A DNA stretch of 49,471 nucleotides from Deltaproteobacteria bacterium. Lineage in GTDB: Bacteria; Bdellovibrionota_C; UBA2361; JAGFJO01. The DNA is taken from NCBI GenBank assembly GCA_024102635.1, contig JAGFJO010000042.1, positions 1-49,471 on the forward strand, written 5' to 3'. Positions 44,261 to 49,471 of the stretch are shown one piece after another. Position numbers and translations under genes: made by a program. Position 1 is the first letter of the stretch. Every line of letters starts with the position of its first letter. The notes beneath the pieces are model-generated. The model was not told where the DNA came from. It worked only from the letters and a program-made list of their open reading frames with translations, and did not search any database.

Positions 44261-45244
44261 CTAAACCGATAGAAACTTTCTTACAGCCAGATAGCTTCCC
44301 AAAATTCCGACCGACACCCCGCAGATCAAAACCAACACGATCGAATGCCAAGAAAGAAAACTGATGTTGCTGACCAGCAGCTGCAAAATGTCATTCTTCG
44401 CTACTAGATCCTGAACGAGGACATAGCAGCTATATGACAGAAGTAAACTGAGCAACGCTCCGACTAGTCCCTGGACAAAGCCCTCAATCATATAGGGGGC
44501 ACGCACGAAAGCGTTGGTTGCTCCTACTAACTTCATAATCTCTATCTCTTCGCGGTGCGAGTAGAGAGCCAGTCTTATCGTATTGGTAATGATAAAGCTG
44601 GTTATTAGCAGCATGAAAATAATTGAGAAAAAGCCGCCCCACCTGAAAAACTTAAGAAAACCGCTTAAGCGTGCTACCAGGCCGCGGCTGTAGTCAATCT
44701 GCTCAACCTGGGCGAAGTCTCTTGCCTGGGCTGCGAACTCGTCAATCCTGTCGGCCACCTCCGGCGAGTCCTTAAATTGCACCTCAATCGATGCCGGCAA
44801 AGGATTATCTTGGTCAAGACCATCCAATATTACCGCCCTTTCACCTAACGCCTCGCGAAAACTCGCCAAAGCCTCGTCTTTATCTCGCAGCACGGCTCGC
44901 TCGATTGAGCTGTGCTTCTCTATCTGACCCAGAAGCTTCCGCACGTCATCATCTCCGGCGGATTCCTTCATATACAAACTGACTGTCAGGCCGCTCTGCG
45001 CGGAGGAGACAAGCCCCTTGACGTTCTCCAGCACCAAGATAAACATAGAGAAAACAAGCAGCGCGGTAGTTATTGTAACCATCGTTAGGACCGAGGTTAT
45101 CGGAGATAGCAGAAAGCTTTTCCAAGCCTGGACGGCTAAATGTGACGCCAGGCTAAGCGGCGCCAGTTTAGGAACCTCCCCCTCGTCCTTCCAAAGGGAA
45201 CCCAATCCGTAAGAAGAGTTCGCTATCTTTCCCTTGCGCGTCAT
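44261..45244 (-). CDS. ftsX: Cell division ABC transporter permease FtsX
   Basis: The 327-residue protein has the FtsX plan: cytoplasmic start, first helix (SPITSVLTMVTITTALLVFSMFILVLE at about 42-68), a periplasmic domain (about 70-190, which binds EnvC) and three C-terminal helices. The motif LYSHREEIEIMKLVGATNAFVRAPYMIEG between helices is the family hallmark. It starts 18 bp after ftsE stops and precedes envC by 11 bp. FtsX does not transport but signals to the amidase activator. Confidence 0.94.
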   Translation of the reverse strand: MTRKGKIANSSYGLGSLWKDEGEVPKLAPLSLASHLAVQAWKSFLLSPITSVLTMVTITTALLVFSMFILVLENVKGLVSSAQSGLTVSLYMKESAGDDDVRKLLGQIEKHSSIERAVLRDKDEALASFREALGERAVILDGLDQDNPLPASIEVQFKDSPEVADRIDEFAAQARDFAQVEQIDYSRGLVARLSGFLKFFRWGGFFSIIFMLLITSFIITNTIRLALYSHREEIEIMKLVGATNAFVRAPYMIEGFVQGLVGALLSLLLSYSCYVLVQDLVAKNDILQLLVSNISFLSWHSIVLVLICGVSVGILGSYLAVRKFLSV

Positions 45245-45262
45245 AAAGGTGAAAAGCCCTTT

Positions 45263-45943
45263 CTAATCTAACCCTCTTGGCGAATCAAAATCTCCGATAA
45301 TCTTGCCGCGGTCCAAAACGATAGTACGGAGATTCAACTCTTCGATGATTGCAAGGTTGTGAGTCGCCACCACAATGGTCACTCCGGCCGAGTTCGCCTC
45401 TAAGAGTAGATCGAAGATTACATTGGTCATATCTTGGTCCAAATTACCGGTCGGCTCGTCCGCTAGTATCAAGCGGGGCCGATGAATCAATGCGCGAGCG
45501 ATTGATACCCGCTGCTGTTCACCGCCGGAAAGCGTTAGCGGGGATCCGTGTGCTTTGTCTTCGAGCCCCATTGCCTTTAAGAGAAGCATGGCAAGGCGGT
45601 GACGCTCTTGGAGCTTGACGCCCTGCACCTCGAGTCCAAAAGCCACATTATCAATTACGGAGCGGCGTGGAAGAAGTTTGTAATCCTGAAAAATCACCCC
45701 AACGTCACGGCGCAAAAACGCGATATTGTTTGGGCTGATAGCCTGCAGGTTGCGTCCGCCGACAATTACCTGCCCGCTTGTGGCCTTTTCAGCCCCGAAC
45801 AAAAGCCGCAAGAGGGTTGATTTGCCAGCCCCGCTGGCTCCCGCTATGAAGAGAAAATCTCCCGGGTATACCTTTAGATCTATCCCCTTGAGGGCCACTT
45901 GGTCGGGAGGATATATTTTGTGTACGTTATGAAGACTAATCAT
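45263..45943 (-). CDS. ftsE: Cell division ATP-binding protein FtsE
   Basis: This 226-residue ABC ATPase has Walker A GASGAGKSTLL (about 34-44), Q-loop, signature LSGGEQQRVSIARAL and Walker B LILADEPTGNLD followed by the H-loop VATHNL. It starts with ISLHNVHKIYPPDQVALKGIDL, typical of FtsE. It is first of the ftsE-ftsX-envC-ctpA run on this strand. Confidence 0.95.
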   Translation of the reverse strand: MISLHNVHKIYPPDQVALKGIDLKVYPGDFLFIAGASGAGKSTLLRLLFGAEKATSGQVIVGGRNLQAISPNNIAFLRRDVGVIFQDYKLLPRRSVIDNVAFGLEVQGVKLQERHRLAMLLLKAMGLEDKAHGSPLTLSGGEQQRVSIARALIHRPRLILADEPTGNLDQDMTNVIFDLLLEANSAGVTIVVATHNLAIIEELNLRTIVLDRGKIIGDFDSPRGLD

Positions 45944-46080
45944 ACCATTGCGGGATCGCGCCGCCAGGAAGCTGTTCGGTTCACCGGCCCTTCATTCAGC
46001 GAATGCCGGGCAAACGGCAGAGTCCTTAATGTTGTTCTCGCAGTTTCCGCTCTGGCCGGCACCATGCTAGCGGCTTTCGC

Positions 46081-46110
46081 CACAACCGTATCGATCACAA
46101 CCGTATCAAT
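46081..46110. repeat. 15-bp tandem repeat at the lipoprotein start
   Basis: CACAACCGTATCGAT is repeated with one change (46081-46095, 46096-46110). The second unit ends in the candidate ATG (46109) of the next gene. It may be an operator or just coding slippage. Confidence 0.6.
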
Positions 46111-46699
46111 GTTCCGTCCGGCGCTCAGCGGAAAATTAAATAAAAGCAGCAGCGCTCTTGATTATCTGACAAGGTACTTAGAATCGACAAGGCGTATTAT
46201 TGCCATACTGCCTCTCTTATTAATCAGTTGTAGCGCGAGTGCACCCCCTCCGCAATCACTCCAGCTTAAGACTTCCAGGGGCGATTTTGAGTGGACCGTC
46301 CGGCTTCTTCAAGAAGACCCGTATATTTACACGCTGACGATACCGCAGAGCGATTCGCCCGTATTTATGACGGCTTTGAAAAAGTGCAACATCAAAAAGG
46401 GTGTGAGCACGAGCGCCCTTGCCCGCGAGCTATTAGTGGGGATGAAAGCTATCGAAATCGAGCGCCAAGAGCACCTGCAGCGAGTTGAACCGGCGATCCT
46501 ATTCTCCACTATGCGCGCCGAATTGGACCGTCTACCGATAAATTTGGCGGCTTACTCCCTTCGAAAGGAGGGGTGCATTACCGACTTAGTCCTTTGGTCC
46601 GAGCGCGGCAGAGGGCATGAGCTGTGGTCCTACTTGGCTGACGCAGAGCCCGAGGACCTTAAGCAGCTGCATGAGAACTTAGCGTCAGAGGTAGAATGA
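46109..46699 (+). CDS. Lipoprotein candidate preceding the mla genes
   Basis: The frame is open from 45899 to 46699 and overlaps the mlaE start by 4 bp (ATGA), so translation is coupled. A lipoprotein signal IIAILPLLLISC with acylated Cys lies about 40 residues after ATG 46109. No start has a good ribosome site, so the N-terminus is uncertain; 46109 is the best ATG. The mature part (about 155 residues) has alternating beta/helical segments and no motif I recognise. It may be an Mla/Pqi-associated lipoprotein, by context alone. Confidence 0.55.
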   Translation: MFRPALSGKLNKSSSALDYLTRYLESTRRIIAILPLLLISCSASAPPPQSLQLKTSRGDFEWTVRLLQEDPYIYTLTIPQSDSPVFMTALKKCNIKKGVSTSALARELLVGMKAIEIERQEHLQRVEPAILFSTMRAELDRLPINLAAYSLRKEGCITDLVLWSERGRGHELWSYLADAEPEDLKQLHENLASEVE

Positions 46700-47460
46700 G
46701 CTCAATTCAAAGTCACTCTTTCGTTAGGTCATTCGGCGCGTATGCAGGTATTTTGGCCGAAGCTTGGCATGATCTGAGATGCGGGCGCGTCAGCTGGCGT
46801 GAAGTCTCGCGCCAGGTGGTGGTGATCGGCCTTCAATCGCTCCCCATAGTGATAATCACTTCGATATTCACCGGAATGGTGTTGGCGCTCCAGACTGCCT
46901 ACGGACTACAGCGCTTTGGAGCCAAAAACTACGTTGGCAACATCGTCGGGCTCGCCATAGTAAGAGAGTTGGGACCTGTTCTGACTGCTGTCATGCTTTG
47001 CGGTAGAGTAGGCGCCGGAATCGCGGCAGAGATTGCATCCATGGTGGCAACCGAACAGGTAGACGCAATGAAGGCTTTGGGGGCCAGTCCTACTGCAAAG
47101 CTTGTTGCTCCCAGGCTGATGGCTGCGTTGTTGGTCCTCCCCTTACTGGCGGTCTTTGCAAACGTGATCGGCATTTACGGCGGTATGATTATTGCCGTTC
47201 ATGAACTCGGTCTTACCGGTCATAACTTTTACAGGGGACTCATGGACACCGTCGTCATTCGTGATTTCTTAGATGGGCTTATTAAGAGTGCAATTTTCGG
47301 CTTTCTACTGGTATCAATCTCCTGCTACAAAGGGCTTACCACAACCGGAGGAACGGAGGGTGTGGGAAGGTCCACCACATCCGCAGTAGTAACAAGCTCA
47401 ATCGTTATATTTGTCGCTGATTTTTTCATAACAAAGCTGCTTATAGTGCTTCACTTCTGA
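46696..47460 (+). CDS. mlaE: MlaE-type permease of the phospholipid transport system
   Basis: The 254-residue membrane protein has the family pattern: TAYGLQRFGAKNYVGNIVGLAIVRELGPVLTAVMLCGRVGAGIAAEIASMVATEQVDAMKALG is the conserved core (residues about 60-130) and CYKGLTTTGGTEGVGRSTTSAVVTS a late cytoplasmic loop. It forms a channel for phospholipid movement between membranes with MlaF and MlaD. Translationally coupled to the upstream lipoprotein candidate and 10 bp before mlaF. Confidence 0.94.
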   Translation: MSSIQSHSFVRSFGAYAGILAEAWHDLRCGRVSWREVSRQVVVIGLQSLPIVIITSIFTGMVLALQTAYGLQRFGAKNYVGNIVGLAIVRELGPVLTAVMLCGRVGAGIAAEIASMVATEQVDAMKALGASPTAKLVAPRLMAALLVLPLLAVFANVIGIYGGMIIAVHELGLTGHNFYRGLMDTVVIRDFLDGLIKSAIFGFLLVSISCYKGLTTTGGTEGVGRSTTSAVVTSSIVIFVADFFITKLLIVLHF

Positions 47461-47470
47461 CCGGATTCTA

Positions 47471-48208
47471 ATGCAGAGCGTGATAAGTCTTCAAAATGTA
47501 GGCATGCAATTCGGAACCACGTCGGTCCACAAAGATATTACCTTCACAATAAATCAAGGCGAGGTGGTTACTCTGCTCGGGCCCAGTGGCACCGGCAAAA
47601 CCGTCATACTCAAGCTTATCATCGGGCTGCTCTTTCCCACCTCGGGCAAAATCTTTGTTTTCAATAAGCCACTGCACGGGATGAACGAGCGGGAACTAAT
47701 TCAGCTGCGCAGCCATATAGGGATGCTGTTCCAAGGAGCGGCTCTGTTCGATTCCCTCACCATATTTGAAAATGTCGCGTATTCGCTGCGAGAGAGGGGG
47801 CGTTATGGTGAAACCCAGATCACGGATATAGTCAGGGAGACCCTTTCAATAGTGGGGCTGCCGGGTATCGAAGGTAAGTTGCCACCGGCGCTAAGCGGCG
47901 GACAGAAAAAACGTGTCGGGCTTGCACGTGCGTTAGCAAGCTCACCTAAGGTGATGCTTTTCGATGAGCCTACCACCGGGCTTGACCCCAGCGCCACGCG
48001 CATGATTGGAGACCTCATTATTAAATTGCGAGACCAATTTAATATCACCTCAATCGTCGTGACACATGACATCGAGACCGCAAAGCGGATCTCCGATCGC
48101 TGGATCTTGATTAACGAAGGGAGCGTGCTGGCAGAGGGTGCAGTTTCCGAACTTGCGTCATCTAACAATCAGGTTATTGAATTTATAAGCGGAGAATGGT
48201 TCGATTAG
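47471..48208 (+). CDS. mlaF: MlaF-type ABC ATPase of the phospholipid transport system
   Basis: The 245-residue protein shows Walker A GPSGTGKTVIL, signature LSGGQKKRVGLARAL, Walker B VMLFDEPTTGLDP and the H-loop VVTHD. The signature and placement between MlaE and an MCE protein identify MlaF. It powers the lipid movement. Confidence 0.95.
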   Translation: MQSVISLQNVGMQFGTTSVHKDITFTINQGEVVTLLGPSGTGKTVILKLIIGLLFPTSGKIFVFNKPLHGMNERELIQLRSHIGMLFQGAALFDSLTIFENVAYSLRERGRYGETQITDIVRETLSIVGLPGIEGKLPPALSGGQKKRVGLARALASSPKVMLFDEPTTGLDPSATRMIGDLIIKLRDQFNITSIVVTHDIETAKRISDRWILINEGSVLAEGAVSELASSNNQVIEFISGEWFD

Positions 48209-48266
48209 TTTCGTATGCAGATGAACTTTGATCGTCGGAGTCAGTTACAATTGCGGGGTGTCAAAG

Positions 48267-49328
48267 ATGCGCCAGAATCATGAGCTGAAGGCGGGTGTCT
48301 TTATTTTAGGGGGCTTAGTTCTAGCCGTAGCCGTAATATTTGCCATGGGAAAGGAGCGTCAGATCTTTGCAAGCCAGGAGGCCTTCCTAACCACCTTTAC
48401 GGACGTTAAGGGACTCGCCGAGGGAGCGCCGGTAAGATTGGGGGGCATTACGGTCGGCAGAGTCGGCCGCATAGGGTTCAGCAAAAATGTATACGACTCT
48501 ACGGTTCACGTCACCTTTCTTGTCAATGACGAGTATCTGGACCGCATCCACGCTGATTGTATCGCAACCATAGAGACGCAGGGGCTATTGGGCGACCGCT
48601 TTCTAAGCATCACGCCGGGGCGGGAGCGTAAGCTACTCCCGCCTGGGGCCACGATGAGAAGCAGCGAGCCCGCGGATATCTCTGAAGTACTCAGTAAAGC
48701 CGGCCAAGTGGTGGATAACACGGTTGAGATCTCAAACAATGTAAATGAGTTTGTACAGCTTTTAAGAAAGGATTCGATACTTCACTTCAATAGCGCCATG
48801 CAGAGCATTGCGAACCTTTCAAACGAGATTGAAAAAGGAGAGGGATTTTTCCACCGACTGGTTTATTCCAAAAAGGACGGTGAAAAACTTATCGATAATA
48901 TAAGCAGCGCAGCGGCTGGAATAAAGGACATAGTGAAGCAGATTGAAGTCGGCTCAGGAGCGCTGCACGCACTGATTTACGATCCCGAAGGAGCAAAGAG
49001 CATCTCTGCACTGACGGCTGCGGCTGAAAATTTGGCATCGGCCTCAGCCTCGGTGGAAGATGTTTTGAAGTCCGTAAAGAACGGCTCGGGGCTTATGCAT
49101 GATTTAATTTATTCTGATTCGCCAGAAGGTATCGCAGAAGTCATCGCCAAACTTAACGCCACCGCAGATAACCTCAAGCGCGCGTCCGATGCGCTAGCCC
49201 AGGGAAGCGGCACTCTGGGCGCCCTGCTGATGGACCCTCAGCTCTATGACAATCTCGTGGAAGTAACCGACGAAGCGAAAAGGAGCTACCTGCTGCGCCA
49301 AGCCATCCGCACCTCCCTCGACAAGTAG
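48267..49328 (+). CDS. mlaD: MlaD-type MCE-domain protein
   Basis: The protein has about 353 residues from ATG 48267 (GGGG about 9 nt upstream); the TTG at 48228 is less likely. An N-terminal membrane helix (LKAGVFILGGLVLAVAVIFAMG) is followed by the MCE domain at about 37-115 (FTDVKGLAEGAPVRLGGITVGRVGRI, IETQGLLGDRFLSITPG). A long helical tail carries three repeats of the type GSGxLHxLIYDPEG. It is longer than E. coli MlaD (183 residues) and resembles MCE proteins whose tail forms a needle-like coiled coil. No further mla genes follow in the window. Confidence 0.9.
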   Translation: MRQNHELKAGVFILGGLVLAVAVIFAMGKERQIFASQEAFLTTFTDVKGLAEGAPVRLGGITVGRVGRIGFSKNVYDSTVHVTFLVNDEYLDRIHADCIATIETQGLLGDRFLSITPGRERKLLPPGATMRSSEPADISEVLSKAGQVVDNTVEISNNVNEFVQLLRKDSILHFNSAMQSIANLSNEIEKGEGFFHRLVYSKKDGEKLIDNISSAAAGIKDIVKQIEVGSGALHALIYDPEGAKSISALTAAAENLASASASVEDVLKSVKNGSGLMHDLIYSDSPEGIAEVIAKLNATADNLKRASDALAQGSGTLGALLMDPQLYDNLVEVTDEAKRSYLLRQAIRTSLDK

Positions 49329-49403
49329 GTTCCAGCTTACTTTACATTAGCCTTTGGCGTTGGGTTGGAAGCATCGTATTGTTCGCTGCGTTTTAGCGGC
49401 GTG

Positions 49404-49438
49404 CGTAGCTTAGGGAGGTGTAACTTCTTGAAGCTACG
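49404..49438. repeat. 8-bp inverted repeat downstream of mlaD
   Basis: CGTAGCTT (49404-49411) and AAGCTACG (49431-49438) flank 19 bp. It lies about 75 bp after the mlaD stop and has no T-run; it may be a weak terminator or part of an RNA cut by the window edge. Confidence 0.35.
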
Positions 49439-49471
49439 TTCGATTACCGAACTTTAGATACACGTGTAGCG

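Noticed and set aside
45899..46108. N-terminal extension of the lipoprotein frame overlapping ftsE
   Set aside because: It would overlap ftsE on the other strand and put a second hydrophobic segment before the lipoprotein signal; a downstream start is more sensible.
49329..49471. A tRNA or other stable RNA at the right edge
   Set aside because: The inverted repeat does not extend to a cloverleaf and the sequence is cut by the window.

Overview
The window comes from a Gram-negative bacterium. It encodes an outer-membrane barrel protein, lipoproteins, an Mla/MCE lipid-transport system, FtsEX with a degenerate-LytM EnvC activator, and periplasmic multiheme cytochromes. The neighbourhoods look deltaproteobacterial in the broad sense (Myxococcota, Desulfobacterota, SAR324 or related candidate phyla). 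The clues are a CdnL/CarD regulator beside ispD, the order tRNA-Gln - prs - rplY(ctc) - pth, a membrane pyrophosphatase, and abundant multiheme cytochromes. I cannot name the species. Base composition is mid-range by eye. There is no rRNA, CRISPR array or recognisable transposase.

Layout. 1-7.4 kb holds housekeeping genes: the end of an unidentified gene, NDH-2, ispD, the RNA-polymerase-binding regulator CdnL, pyrD, rimI, a translationally coupled pair of FabH-type ketosynthases (one with the active-site Cys replaced by Asp), rplT and rpmI. 7.4-8.1 kb holds tRNA-Val(GAC) and, upstream of it, a fragmented second copy of its 5' half carrying two nearly identical 38-bp palindromic elements. 8.1-20.6 kb is a six-gene operon for a putative electron conduit from the cytoplasm to the outer membrane. 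A divergent c554-like cytochrome follows. 22.5-26 kb holds a structured intergenic element, a LysM lipoprotein, short tandem repeats and two proteins of unknown function. 26-31.8 kb is translation and energy housekeeping (rplI, rpsF, hppA, pth, rplY, prs, tRNA-Gln). 32-36.2 kb holds suhB, a large unknown secreted protein, a DksA-type protein and a small lipoprotein. 36.3-40.4 kb is propionyl-CoA/methylmalonyl-CoA metabolism (mutase catalytic subunit, carboxyltransferase, a tiny subunit, biotin carrier). 40.5-49.3 kb is envelope biology: an HD hydrolase, CtpA, EnvC, FtsX and FtsE, then divergently a lipoprotein candidate with MlaE, MlaF and MlaD.

How the main system may work. In transcription order the operon encodes: (1) a cytoplasmic protein fusing an NAD(P)H/FAD oxidoreductase, two cyclic-nucleotide-binding domains and a four-cluster [4Fe-4S] module; (2) a five-helix His-rich membrane protein (cytochrome-b-like); (3) a cytoplasmic FHA domain joined through one membrane helix to a ten-heme periplasmic domain; (4) a lipoprotein with two GlcG/HbpS-type domains; (5) an outer-membrane beta-barrel; (6) a ten-heme cytochrome fused to an LVIVD-type beta-propeller. 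This reads as NAD(P)H -> FAD -> Fe-S -> cytochrome b -> periplasmic hemes -> barrel/cytochrome at the cell surface (or the reverse direction), with cNMP and phospho-threonine inputs built into the electron carriers. The parts belong to known families; the assembled route is an inference.
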